Assembly: GCA_934351925.1 (NCBI GenBank)
Contig: CAKRJT010000011.1
Span: 34,242-98,241 of the forward strand
Length of the DNA stretch: 64,000 nt
Source: an uncultured Lachnospiraceae bacterium
GTDB lineage: Bacteria; Bacillota; Clostridia; Lachnospirales; Lachnospiraceae
Direction: 5' to 3'
The notes below the pieces were generated by a model, which was given only the letters and a program-made list of their open reading frames with translations, had not been told where the DNA came from and did not search any database. The translations under genes were made by a program, and so were the position numbers. Positions 25,961 to 34,446 of the stretch are shown here, piece after piece (position 1 is the stretch's first letter; each line of letters starts with the position of its first letter).

Positions 25961-26764
25961 GTGGATTTAGCTACAATAATTGGCTTAGTTTTATGTTTTG
26001 GATTCACAATTTATGGAATTATTTCAGGTGATGGTTTTGGGGTTATCGGAAGCTTCATTGACCCGGGTTCCATTGCTATCACGATTGGTGGTGCGTTTAG
26101 TGCCTGTCTTACAATGAATAAGCTTCCGGATTTCGTCAAGGGACTCAAGGGCTTCGGGATTGCAATCAAGGATAAGAAGGTTGACAATGCCGAGACGATA
26201 AGGAAAATTATCGAGCTCTCCAACCTCGCAAGAAAGGAAGGTCTGTTGGCACTCGAGGAAGCGGCAGAGGGACTTGATGATGAATTTCTCAAGAAGGGAG
26301 TTCTGTTGATTGTCGATGGCACGGAGCCTGACCTGGTAAGAGCCATTCTGGAGACAGAGCTTGGCAACCTTGAGGCAAGACATAAGAAGGTATACGGCTT
26401 CTGGGAGAACTTAGCAGGTATGGGTCCTGCATGGGGAATGATCGGTACTCTTATCGGACTTATCAAGATGCTTCAGAACATGGCTGATCCGTCAGCCATC
26501 GGTCCTGCGATGGCGATAGCTCTTATAACGACATTCTATGGTTCACTTCTTGCAAACTGGCTTGCCACACCTGTGGCGATTAAGCTTCGTGCGAACAATG
26601 AAATAGAAGTAACACTCAAAGAGGTTATGATAGAAGGTCTTCTCTCGATTCAGGCAGGTGAGAACCCGAGAGTTATTGAGGAGAAGTTAAAATCATTCCT
26701 TTCGCCGGCTGAGAGAACTAAGTTCGGCAGCGATGAAGAGAACGGACAGGCAGGTGAGGCTTAA
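25961..26764 (+). CDS. motA: Flagellar stator subunit MotA
   Basis: MotA (267 residues from a GTG at 25961, with AGGTGA five bases upstream; the GTG at 25952 would add three residues) forms the proton or sodium channel with MotB. Four membrane segments are visible: near residues 3-20, 30-48, 150-170 and 185-205. The cytoplasmic loop carries the charged region that contacts FliG. MGPAWGMIGTLIGLIKMLQN, then MAIALITTFYGSLLANWLATPVA are the conserved MotA/PomA blocks. motB overlaps its stop codon. Confidence 0.95.
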   Translation: MDLATIIGLVLCFGFTIYGIISGDGFGVIGSFIDPGSIAITIGGAFSACLTMNKLPDFVKGLKGFGIAIKDKKVDNAETIRKIIELSNLARKEGLLALEEAAEGLDDEFLKKGVLLIVDGTEPDLVRAILETELGNLEARHKKVYGFWENLAGMGPAWGMIGTLIGLIKMLQNMADPSAIGPAMAIALITTFYGSLLANWLATPVAIKLRANNEIEVTLKEVMIEGLLSIQAGENPRVIEEKLKSFLSPAERTKFGSDEENGQAGEA

Positions 26765-27570
26765 TGGCAAAAAAGAAGGACGAAGCTCCTGTAAAAACCG
26801 ATGGATGGAAGGACACGTTTTCTGACCTGATGAATCTGCTTTTGTGTTTCTTCGTTCTCCTGTTTGCGTCATCAACGGTTGATGCTGAGAAATTTCAGCA
26901 GATTGCACAGTCGATGGCACAGAGTTTTTCAATTCTTAACGGAGGTCAGACAGGAATAGGTGAGGGAATACTTATCGCCAGCGGTGCCAGTCAGCTTACG
27001 GAGCTCAGCCAGTATTATTCGGAACTCGGTAAGAATGAAGAGGGCGAGGCAGACACCATTACCTATGCAAAGCTGGAACTTGAGAAGGAAGAATTAAAAG
27101 AATCCACAAAAATGTCCGAAAATATTGAGCGTGAACTCGAGGCGGATAAGATTTCCTCTTCCGTTGAGGTTCAGACGACGACACATTATGTTCAGCTCAC
27201 GCTCAAGGGCTCTTTGCTTTTTGACTCTGCTAAGGCAGATTTAAAACCGGAGGCAAAGGAGCTTCTCAACCAGGTTGCCCAGATACTTGCACAGTATCCG
27301 GACAATACGATACAGATACTTGGACATACGGATAATGTTCCGATAATCGGGGATCCGCTTTTTACGAGCAATGCGGTGTTGTCAACGTACCGTGCGCTTT
27401 CAGTATATGAATATCTTGTCAATGACTGCGGGCTGTCGCCGGCTAACCTGATGCATTCGGGTTTTGGTGAATATAAGCCGATAGCCGATAATTCCACGGC
27501 GGAGGGAAGAGCGCAGAACAGGCGTGTTGAAATCAGAATATACAACAGCTACAATAATTACAATGAGTAG
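26764..27570 (+). CDS. motB: Flagellar stator subunit MotB
   Basis: MotB (268 residues) carries the ion-binding Asp in its single membrane helix, here Asp21 in TFSDLMNLLLCFFVLLFASS, and anchors the stator to peptidoglycan. The C-terminal OmpA-like domain has the conserved block IQILGHTDNVPI and AQNRRVEIRIY. The ATG overlaps the motA TAA (TAATG), indicating coupled translation and equal stoichiometry. Genes for motAB inside the fla operon differ from the Bacillus arrangement. Confidence 0.96.
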   Translation: MAKKKDEAPVKTDGWKDTFSDLMNLLLCFFVLLFASSTVDAEKFQQIAQSMAQSFSILNGGQTGIGEGILIASGASQLTELSQYYSELGKNEEGEADTITYAKLELEKEELKESTKMSENIERELEADKISSSVEVQTTTHYVQLTLKGSLLFDSAKADLKPEAKELLNQVAQILAQYPDNTIQILGHTDNVPIIGDPLFTSNAVLSTYRALSVYEYLVNDCGLSPANLMHSGFGEYKPIADNSTAEGRAQNRRVEIRIYNSYNNYNE

Positions 27571-27588
27571 ATATAGGAGGAAAAACAA

Positions 27589-28110
27589 TTGAAAAAGAGT
27601 CTGTTACAAATCATTACACTTACTTTGGTTGTAGTGAACCTTATACTTTCGGCACTGCTTATTTTTACATGTATGCCGGCAATAAGTAAGACCGGTAAGC
27701 TTGTGGACAAAATATGCGAGATTGTCGATCTGGATGTGAGAGGTTCATCGGATGAGCCTGAGACAGTAGACATCAAGAATCTTGAAGAGATTGCCGTAAC
27801 ATTCAACGGTGACTCGACAACATCACTTAATCTCAAAACAGGTGATGACGGAAAGCAGCATGTTATTGTTGTTGGTGTAAGTCTTGTTGTTGATAAATCG
27901 CATGCAGATTATAAGGCAAAGCACGACACGATCAGTTCGGCAATGAGCCAGATTGACAGTGTGATCATTGATGTTATTTCACAGTATACCATGACCCAGG
28001 CTAACTCCAATAAAGAGGAGATACGCAAAGAGGTTCTTGGCAGATTACAGCAGCTTTTTGATTCAACATTTATATATGATGTAAGCTTTACAAGTTTTAT
28101 TACCCAGTAA
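27589..28110 (+). CDS. fliL: Flagellar basal-body-associated protein FliL
   Basis: A 173-residue single-span membrane protein with a TTG start at 27589 after TAGGAGG. The membrane helix (about residues 5-28) is followed by a periplasmic-side domain whose conserved end is KEEIRKEVLGRLQQLFDSTFIYDVSFTSFITQ, the usual FliL pattern. FliL surrounds or regulates the stator, which suits the position right after motB and before fliM. Confidence 0.9.
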   Translation: MKKSLLQIITLTLVVVNLILSALLIFTCMPAISKTGKLVDKICEIVDLDVRGSSDEPETVDIKNLEEIAVTFNGDSTTSLNLKTGDDGKQHVIVVGVSLVVDKSHADYKAKHDTISSAMSQIDSVIIDVISQYTMTQANSNKEEIRKEVLGRLQQLFDSTFIYDVSFTSFITQ

Positions 28111-28140
28111 TGAATTCTAAGAGAAAGGCAGGTGGCTTTA

Positions 28141-29121
28141 ATGAGCGAAGTCCTGTCGCAGAGCGAGATAGATAATCTGCTTAAAGCTCTCAACAGCGGT
28201 GAGCTTGATGTAGAGGAAATAAAAGATAAGGACGAAAAACAGGTCAAGAATTACGATTTTGCAAGACCAACCAAATTTTCCAAGGAACACCTTCGTACAT
28301 TGGAGATAATTTTCGAACATTATAGCCGGCTTCTTTCAACCAATCTGCCTGCATATTTGAGAAAGGCAGTTCAGGTTGAGGTAGTTAATTCAGAGTCAGT
28401 TATTTATTCAGAGTTTTCCAATGCACTTTCAAATCCGGTCCTGTTAGGCGTTGTCAATATGTCACCGCTTGAAGGCACGATGGTTATGGAGATTTCCGGC
28501 AATCTGGCTTACTCGATGATTGACCGGTTGTTGGGCGGCGAGGGAGAACCGCTTGACAAGATAAGAGACTACTCGGAGATAGAGCTGGTTATTCTTGAAC
28601 GCATTTTTACTATATGTGTTAATTTGCTGAGGGAGCCATGGCAGAATGTAGTGAGCATTTCGCCTAGATTGGAAAGAATTGAAACTAATTCCCAGTTTGC
28701 ACAGATTATTTCACCTAGTGAAACTATTGCAATTATCACAATTAATGTTAAAATAGGTGATGTGGAAGGACTGATGAATGTCTGTCTCCCTTATGGAGTG
28801 CTTGAACCTGTTATGGACAAATTGAATACAAAATATTGGTTTTCTACCATGCAGGACAAGGACAACAAGTCATACAACGATGCTATTGAGAGCCTTATCT
28901 CAAAAGCGCAGATTCCGATTAAGGCAGTACTCGGAAACAGTTCGATATCTGTCAATGATTTTATGAATCTGCATGTAGGTGATGTGATTAAGCTTGATAG
29001 AGGCATAGATGAAGAATTAGATATTTTTGTGGGCAATATAAAGAAGTTTGCGGCTATGCCCGGTTCGGCCAATGATAATTATGCGGTTCGAATTACGCAA
29101 ATACTGAAAGAAGAGGAGTGA
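28141..29121 (+). CDS. fliM: Flagellar motor switch protein FliM
   Basis: FliM (326 residues from the ATG at 28141; the GTG at 28132 is less likely) forms the C ring and binds CheY-P. The N-terminal CheY-binding peptide is LSQSEIDNLLKALNSGEL. The middle CheC-like domain follows (YDFARPTKFSKEHLRTLEII) with GGEG at SMIDRLLGGEGEPL, and the C-terminal SpoA domain ends the protein. fliY follows five bases after the stop. Confidence 0.97.
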   Translation: MSEVLSQSEIDNLLKALNSGELDVEEIKDKDEKQVKNYDFARPTKFSKEHLRTLEIIFEHYSRLLSTNLPAYLRKAVQVEVVNSESVIYSEFSNALSNPVLLGVVNMSPLEGTMVMEISGNLAYSMIDRLLGGEGEPLDKIRDYSEIELVILERIFTICVNLLREPWQNVVSISPRLERIETNSQFAQIISPSETIAIITINVKIGDVEGLMNVCLPYGVLEPVMDKLNTKYWFSTMQDKDNKSYNDAIESLISKAQIPIKAVLGNSSISVNDFMNLHVGDVIKLDRGIDEELDIFVGNIKKFAAMPGSANDNYAVRITQILKEEE

Positions 29122-29125
29122 GACA

Positions 29126-30385
29126 ATGGACGGAATGTTATCACAAGAAGAAATTAACGCATTATTAGCCGGAGCTGATAATGGTGGTGGAGATAATAAT
29201 TCTTCAGCAGCAGATTCTAAAGCCCCTGCAGATGATGAGCAGTTTCTTACAGACGAACAGAAAGATGCCATTGGAGAGATTTCTAATATCAGTATGGGTT
29301 CGGCAGCAACAACGCTTGGTATGCTGCTCAATCAGACTGTTACTATTACTACACCGAATGTATCTTATGTAAGCTGGGATGAATTGTCGGAGTCATATGA
29401 CAGACCTTGTGTTTTCCTTCAGATTAAGTATGTGGAAGGTCTTGACGGCAACAATGTACTTGTACTTAAAGAAAATGATGTAAAGATAATAACAGACCTT
29501 ATGATGGGTGGTCCGGGTGTTGCATCGGATGAGCCTATTACCGAACTTCACCTCAGTGCAATAGGTGAGGCTATGAACCAGATGATGGGAAGTGCTTCTA
29601 CTTCCATGTCATCAATGCTCAACAAGAAGATTGATATCAGTCCGCCAATTGCGGAGGTGATTGACTTAAATGAGAGCATGAACACAAGGAAACTTCCGGA
29701 TTTCCTTAAATCCAAATTCGTAAAGGTTTCGTTTAAGATGCTTATCGGAGACCTTATCGATAGTGAGATAATGCAGTTATATCCGTTTGATTTTGCAAAA
29801 TCTCTCTATGAGATATTTGGAATGCATTCGGAATCAGAATCCTCAACAACAGATAATTCCGCTGCGTCGACCTCACAGCCTGCACCTGCATCTGCACCTG
29901 CACCTGCTCCACAGCCGGCAGCGCAGCCTGCGCCTGCGGCTATGAATACAGGAAATTATGGAGATATGAATGGCTATCAGCAGCCACCTATGAATCCATA
30001 TGCACAGCCAATGGGAGGCTATATGCAGCCGGCGATGCCATATCCACAGCCACAGATTATGGGTGGATATCAGCCGCCCGTACAGCCTATGCCTAATGTT
30101 CAGCCTGCTTCATTTCAGCCATTTACCGGAAACGTTGGAGCAGGAGGACAGCCGGAGAACATCGGACTTATCATGGATGTACCACTCGAGGTTACTGTTG
30201 AGCTGGGACGTACCAAGAAGTCCATTAAGGAGATACTTGATTTTGCTCCCGGAACAATTGTTGAGCTTAACAAGATTGCAGGCGAACCTATAGATGTCCT
30301 TGTAAATGGTAAGTATGTTGCTAAGGGCGAGGTTGTGGTAATCGAGGAAAGCTTCGGAATAAAGATTACGGAAATTATTAAATAA
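29126..30385 (+). CDS. fliY: CheC-family switch phosphatase/C-ring protein FliY (FliN-type)
   Basis: A 419-residue FliY. The N-terminus LSQEEINALLAGAD resembles the FliM peptide. The CheC-type phosphatase motifs are present: first EISNISMGSAATTLG (Glu51, Asn54) and second IGEAMNQMMGSASTSMS. The C-terminal SpoA/FliN domain (LEVTVELGRTKKSIKEILDF) replaces a separate FliN. Between the two lies an unusually long Ala/Pro and Gln/Pro/Met-rich linker, about residues 245-335, with near-repeats of PAPA and of M-G-G-Y-x-x-P. FliY dephosphorylates CheY-P at the switch in Gram-positives. Confidence 0.95.
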   Translation: MDGMLSQEEINALLAGADNGGGDNNSSAADSKAPADDEQFLTDEQKDAIGEISNISMGSAATTLGMLLNQTVTITTPNVSYVSWDELSESYDRPCVFLQIKYVEGLDGNNVLVLKENDVKIITDLMMGGPGVASDEPITELHLSAIGEAMNQMMGSASTSMSSMLNKKIDISPPIAEVIDLNESMNTRKLPDFLKSKFVKVSFKMLIGDLIDSEIMQLYPFDFAKSLYEIFGMHSESESSTTDNSAASTSQPAPASAPAPAPQPAAQPAPAAMNTGNYGDMNGYQQPPMNPYAQPMGGYMQPAMPYPQPQIMGGYQPPVQPMPNVQPASFQPFTGNVGAGGQPENIGLIMDVPLEVTVELGRTKKSIKEILDFAPGTIVELNKIAGEPIDVLVNGKYVAKGEVVVIEESFGIKITEIIK

Positions 30386-30396
30386 TAAAAAAATGT

Positions 30397-30425
30397 ATAC
30401 AAAAATGATTGCAATATAGTATAAT
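30397..30425 (+). promoter_or_regulatory. Possible internal promoter before cheY
   Basis: A consensus TATAAT (30420-30425) in an AT-rich 88-base gap, with only a weak -35 hexamer ATACAA 17 bases before it. It is offered because this is one of the few sizeable gaps in the operon; the AT content makes chance matches likely. Confidence 0.3.
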
Positions 30426-30473
30426 ACATGTAATTATTTTTTATGAATATTATTTACCAAGAGGAGAAATTTT

Positions 30474-30836
30474 ATGGCAAAGAATATATTAATATGCGAT
30501 GATGCAGCTTTCATGAGAATGATGATTAAGGACATTCTTACAAAGAATGGCTACAATGTGGTAGGTGAGGCAGAGAACGGTGCGAAGGCAGTAGAGAAAT
30601 ATAACGAGCTTAAACCGGATCTTGTACTCATGGATATTACGATGCCGGAGATGGATGGAATTCAGGCACTCAAGGCTATTAAGGCTTCTGATCCATCGGC
30701 AACGGTTATTATGTGTTCTGCTATGGGACAGCAGGCTATGGTTATTGAGTCCATTCAGTCGGGCGCAAAGGACTTTATTGTAAAGCCTTTCCAGCAGGAT
30801 CGTGTATTAGAGGCAGTTAGAAAGGTAGTAGGTTAG
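30474..30836 (+). CDS. cheY: Chemotaxis response regulator CheY
   Basis: A 120-residue single-domain receiver. The acidic pocket is Asp9/Asp10, the phosphorylated residue is Asp54 in LVLMDITMPEMDG, and the conserved Lys is in FIVKPF. A MCSAMGQQ segment carries the switch Ser. Phosphorylated CheY binds FliM/FliY. AGAGGAGAAA precedes the ATG, and fliO overlaps the stop by one base. The position between fliY and fliO is the Bacillus arrangement. Confidence 0.97.
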   Translation: MAKNILICDDAAFMRMMIKDILTKNGYNVVGEAENGAKAVEKYNELKPDLVLMDITMPEMDGIQALKAIKASDPSATVIMCSAMGQQAMVIESIQSGAKDFIVKPFQQDRVLEAVRKVVG

Positions 30837-31216
30837 TGTTGTACATAGCGCTTCTTACAGGGGTGAACGGCATTGCACAGCTTTTTACTGTGGCAGTGCT
30901 GTTTATCATTGTGCTTGTCATGACATACTTTACAACGCGTTTTATTGGAAATTATCAGAAAGGGCATATGTCCGGAGATAATATACAGGTTATCGACACA
31001 ATGCGCCTTTCGCAGAGCAAGCTTATACAGATTGTCCGCACGGGCGATAAGTATTTTGCTATCGCGGTATGTAAGGATACGGTCACATTGTTAGGTGAGA
31101 TTGATAAGAATGAGATTGTGGTACGGTCACAGGGCAATGTTACCAATGAAAAATTCGAGAATATTCTCAACCGTTTCAGGAAAAAAGAGCAGGACGATAA
31201 GCAGGAAGACAGGTAA
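30836..31216 (+). CDS. fliO: Flagellar export scaffold FliO
   Basis: A 126-residue protein with one membrane segment (about residues 10-32, LFTVAVLFIIVLVMTYFTTRF) and a small cytoplasmic domain with the FliO pattern IQVIDTMRLSQSKLIQIVRTGDKYFAIAVC. The start is a GTG at 30836 overlapping the cheY stop; a TTG three bases later is an alternative. FliO helps the FliP ring assemble. fliP follows after five bases. Confidence 0.88.
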   Translation: MLYIALLTGVNGIAQLFTVAVLFIIVLVMTYFTTRFIGNYQKGHMSGDNIQVIDTMRLSQSKLIQIVRTGDKYFAIAVCKDTVTLLGEIDKNEIVVRSQGNVTNEKFENILNRFRKKEQDDKQEDR

Positions 31217-31221
31217 AAAAA

Positions 31222-32058
31222 ATGTACATTAGAAAGAACTTTAAGAAGAATGTGTTTAGATTTCTTATGCTCTTCACACTTGTTTTTATAATTCTGCTTA
31301 TGAGCTCGGAAAGACCTGTATATGCAGATGAAGGGGCAAGTGTGGCCGGAACACTCGGAGGAGAGAGTCAGACATCGGAAGATAAGGATTATAATCTGCT
31401 CACAATAGGTGTTGCAGCAGGCGATGAGAATATGGCCGGCGTTCTTCAGATGCTTGGAATTCTTACGGTGATTTCGCTCGCACCGTCGATTCTCATAATG
31501 CTGACGTCCTTTACGAGAATTATAATAGTGCTGCATTTTACGAGAGCTGCGCTTAACACTCAGACGGTTCCGCCAAACCAGATAATTGTGGGATTGGCGT
31601 TGTTTTTGACTTTTTTTATCATGGCGCCGACATTAAATACGGTGTACAATGATGCGATTAAGCCGCTTGCAGCCGGAGAGATTAAGACAGAGGAAGCCCT
31701 GGAAAAGGGCATGGTTCCGATAAGAGATTTCATGCTTGGCCAGACCAACAAAAAAGATATCAAGATGTTTCTTGAGATTGCGGGAACGCAGGATGTTCAT
31801 AATGAGGAAGATATTCCTACGTTGGTGCTTATCCCGAGCTTTATTGTCAGCGAGCTTAGAACCGCGTTTATAATTGGATTTTTGATATATATTCCATTTA
31901 TTGTAATTGATATGGTAGTCGCGTCGACACTTATGTCCATGGGTATGATGATGCTTCCGCCGACTACAATTTCAATGCCGTTTAAGATACTTCTGTTCGT
32001 TATAGCTGATGGCTGGAATCTGGTAATCGGAAATCTTGTTAAGACTTTTTATCACTAA
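31222..32058 (+). CDS. fliP: Flagellar export gate protein FliP
   Basis: FliP (278 residues) builds the core of the export gate with FliQ and FliR. It begins with a cleavable-type signal sequence (KKNVFRFLMLFTLVFIILLMSS, then AYADE-like VYADE). The conserved blocks are LAPSILIMLTSFTRIIIVLHFTR, then TVPPNQIIVGLALFLTFFIM and the late VASTLMSMGMMMLPPTTISMPFKILLFVIADGW. A GC-rich hairpin lies between it and fliQ. Confidence 0.97.
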   Translation: MYIRKNFKKNVFRFLMLFTLVFIILLMSSERPVYADEGASVAGTLGGESQTSEDKDYNLLTIGVAAGDENMAGVLQMLGILTVISLAPSILIMLTSFTRIIIVLHFTRAALNTQTVPPNQIIVGLALFLTFFIMAPTLNTVYNDAIKPLAAGEIKTEEALEKGMVPIRDFMLGQTNKKDIKMFLEIAGTQDVHNEEDIPTLVLIPSFIVSELRTAFIIGFLIYIPFIVIDMVVASTLMSMGMMMLPPTTISMPFKILLFVIADGWNLVIGNLVKTFYH

Positions 32059-32077
32059 ATAAAGGCACAGATATACT

Positions 32078-32097
32078 GCCTCCACTTTTGTGGGGGC
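32078..32097 (+). other. GC-rich hairpin between fliP and fliQ
   Basis: GCCTCCAC, a TTTT tetraloop and GTGGGGGC (one G-T pair). No T run follows, so it more likely protects the fliP mRNA end than terminates transcription. Confidence 0.55.
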
Positions 32098-32128
32098 TGA
32101 TTTGGTATTAGAAGAAAAGGAGGACAAT

Positions 32129-32401
32129 ATGACACAACAGCAGGTAATTGATATAATGCGTGAAGCACTTTTTCTTGTAATTAAATGCTCTGCGCCGCTT
32201 CTTCTTGTATCACTGATTGTTGGATTGATAATCAGTTTGTTTCAGACAATCACATCTATTCAGGAGCAGACGCTCACTTTTGTGCCAAAGATAATAGCTG
32301 TTTTTTTAACGCTTATGCTTGTCGCAGGGTGGATTGGGAACAATCTTACTGAGTTTATGAGCAGCCTTTGGGGGTCGTTCAACGCATTGTGCGGTTTTTG
32401 A
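32129..32401 (+). CDS. fliQ: Flagellar export gate protein FliQ
   Basis: A 90-residue protein with two membrane hairpin helices. The ATG at 32129 has AAGGAGG six bases upstream, which rules out longer frames beginning at 32090. Conserved pattern: VIDIMREALFLVIKCSAPLL, then GLIISLFQTITSIQEQTLTFVPKI, typical of FliQ. Four copies surround the FliP/FliR core. Confidence 0.96.
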   Translation: MTQQQVIDIMREALFLVIKCSAPLLLVSLIVGLIISLFQTITSIQEQTLTFVPKIIAVFLTLMLVAGWIGNNLTEFMSSLWGSFNALCGF

Positions 32402-32439
32402 TTTTTTATGTATATGTAACTATTGGAGATTAGGAGTTT

Positions 32440-33225
32440 ATGACAATAAATGCTGATGCTTTATTTGCACAATGGGAATTGTATTTATTAATACTTGTTC
32501 GTGTGGCGAGTTTTATCTATACGGCACCTTTTTTTTCAGTGAGCAATGTACCGACGCGGACAAAACTGGGATTAGCTGTGTTTCTGTCTTATATCATAAT
32601 GTGTGTGTTTCCAGAGCAGAGTTATTCATATGATGGCGTCATTGGATATGCGATTCTTGTGCTTAAGGAGTCGGTGGTCGGACTCTCTATAGGCTTTTGT
32701 GCCAATCTGTGTATGCAGGCGGTTCATTTCGCAGGACATATAATAGATGTCAATATAGGTTTGGCTATGGCTACAATGTATGATCCGGCCACGAAGATGC
32801 AGGTTAACCTGTCAGGACAGTTGTATTATTATGTAACGCTCCTGCTGATGATGGCGTCAGGCCTGCACAGATTTCTGATACAGGCGATAGTGGATACATA
32901 TAAGATAATCCCTGTCGGGGCGGCGGTTGTCAGACCGTCAATGTACAATTCAGTGATTGAATTTATTGCTGATTACTTTGTAATTGGTTTTCGTATTGCA
33001 CTTCCGGTTTTTATCACACTGATGTTAATGAGCTGTATACTCGGTATTATGGCTAAGATTGCACCGCAGATGAATATGTTTGCGGTAGGAATGCAGCTAA
33101 AGATACTTGTTGGACTGTTCGTTATGTATCTGACGGTGTCAATGCTCCCGTCAGTGGCAAATTTTCTTATGGAAACAATGAAGGGCAATATTGTAGATAT
33201 AGTGAAAGGAATGTATGCCGGGTGA
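32440..33225 (+). CDS. fliR: Flagellar export gate protein FliR
   Basis: FliR (261 residues) has about six membrane segments and the conserved opening LILVRVASFIYTAPFFSVSN with VPTRTKLGLAVFLS. AHFAGHIIDVNIGLAMATMYDP-like sequence (VHFAGHIIDVNIGLAMATMY) is the best conserved block. Its stop overlaps the flhB GTG by four bases. Confidence 0.95.
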   Translation: MTINADALFAQWELYLLILVRVASFIYTAPFFSVSNVPTRTKLGLAVFLSYIIMCVFPEQSYSYDGVIGYAILVLKESVVGLSIGFCANLCMQAVHFAGHIIDVNIGLAMATMYDPATKMQVNLSGQLYYYVTLLLMMASGLHRFLIQAIVDTYKIIPVGAAVVRPSMYNSVIEFIADYFVIGFRIALPVFITLMLMSCILGIMAKIAPQMNMFAVGMQLKILVGLFVMYLTVSMLPSVANFLMETMKGNIVDIVKGMYAG

Positions 33226-34409
33226 CATGGTTTGAACATGACAGACAATTTGCAGAAATGACAGCTTATGGAAGAAGAATGGGACAAACTATTGCGTGTC
33301 CGGTTTTTTCATTGCAGTTTTTTGCCAAGGACGGACCAGGTGGCGAGAAAACAGAGGAGCCTACAGCCAAAAAGCTTTCCGATGCCCGTAAAGAGGGTCA
33401 GATAGCCAAAGGTAAGGATTTGACTTCATCGGTAATGCTGCTGTGCCTGTTTATGGTGCTGAAGTATACTGTTGGGAGCATGGGAGAGAAGTTTATCCGG
33501 TGCTTTCAGAAGAATTATACCCTGATTGGCGATCTGTTCGAGAGTACGCATGGAGAGTTTAACATGCAGTACACAATTAGTGTTATACAATCGGCGTCCT
33601 TAGATATGTTGATTATGCTTCTTCCGTTCTTCGCAGTGGGTGTGGTGGCAGCATTCGTCATAGAGGTTGTGCAGGTAAAATGGAAACCTACATCTAAGCC
33701 GCTGCAGCCTAAATTGAGTAAATTTAACCCGATAAATGGTGTAAAGAGAATTTTTTCGGTAAAGACACTGGTAGGGTTATTAAAACAGATTGTTATTCTT
33801 GCAGTAATCTGCATTGTTGTTTATAACAAGCTGAAAATAAGAATGTCTGATATATATAAGCTGTATGATATATCTCTTACATCTGCGATAATGCTGTTGG
33901 GAGATATTATTTTTGATATAGGCACCGTCATATGTGTCATATATGTCATAATCGGAATTGTTGATTATGTCTATGAAAAGCGTAAATTCAAAAAAGACAT
34001 GATGATGACCAAGCAGGAGGTCAAGGACGAGTGGAAAAATACTGAGGGAAGTCCCGATGTAAAACAGAAGCAGCGTCAGAAGATGGCTGAAGCGTCCAGA
34101 CGAAGAATGATGCAGGCTGTACCTGAGGCTGACGTTGTAATCACTAACCCGACACATTTTGCGGTCGCGCTGAAGTATGAACAGAATAAGGGAAAAGCTC
34201 CCGTGGTTGTTGCAAAGGGTGAAGATTTCCTCGCAGCTAAGATTAAGGAAATAGCGAGGGAGAATAATGTTGAGATTGTTGAGAACAAACCTCTTGCACG
34301 AATGTTGTACTATAATGTAGAATTAGATGAGGAAATTCCGCCGGAATTGTATCAGGCAGTTGCAGAAGTTCTGGCATTTGTATATAATATTAAGAATAAA
34401 AGGACATAG
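33222..34409 (+). CDS. flhB: Flagellar export switch protein FlhB
   Basis: FlhB (395 residues as annotated, with a GTG at 33222 overlapping fliR) has the core motif LQFFAKDGPGGEKTEEPTAKKL near the N-terminus, four membrane segments and a cytoplasmic domain with the autocleavage site NPTH (about residues 308-311, in VVITNPTHFAVALKYE). Cleavage there switches substrate specificity together with FliK. The first 30 or so residues before LQFF are longer than in most relatives, so a later start is possible. Confidence 0.94.
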   Translation: MTWFEHDRQFAEMTAYGRRMGQTIACPVFSLQFFAKDGPGGEKTEEPTAKKLSDARKEGQIAKGKDLTSSVMLLCLFMVLKYTVGSMGEKFIRCFQKNYTLIGDLFESTHGEFNMQYTISVIQSASLDMLIMLLPFFAVGVVAAFVIEVVQVKWKPTSKPLQPKLSKFNPINGVKRIFSVKTLVGLLKQIVILAVICIVVYNKLKIRMSDIYKLYDISLTSAIMLLGDIIFDIGTVICVIYVIIGIVDYVYEKRKFKKDMMMTKQEVKDEWKNTEGSPDVKQKQRQKMAEASRRRMMQAVPEADVVITNPTHFAVALKYEQNKGKAPVVVAKGEDFLAAKIKEIARENNVEIVENKPLARMLYYNVELDEEIPPELYQAVAEVLAFVYNIKNKRT

Positions 34410-34446
34410 TTCATGTCGTGTCCTAAGCTAGTGAAAGGTGGAGAAC

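Noticed and set aside
30379..30456. A third copy of the structured fla element before cheY
   Set aside because: There is A/T-rich inverted repetition (TAAATAAT/ATTATTTA) but not the helix lengths, the A-A mismatch or the GAAAAACG hairpin.
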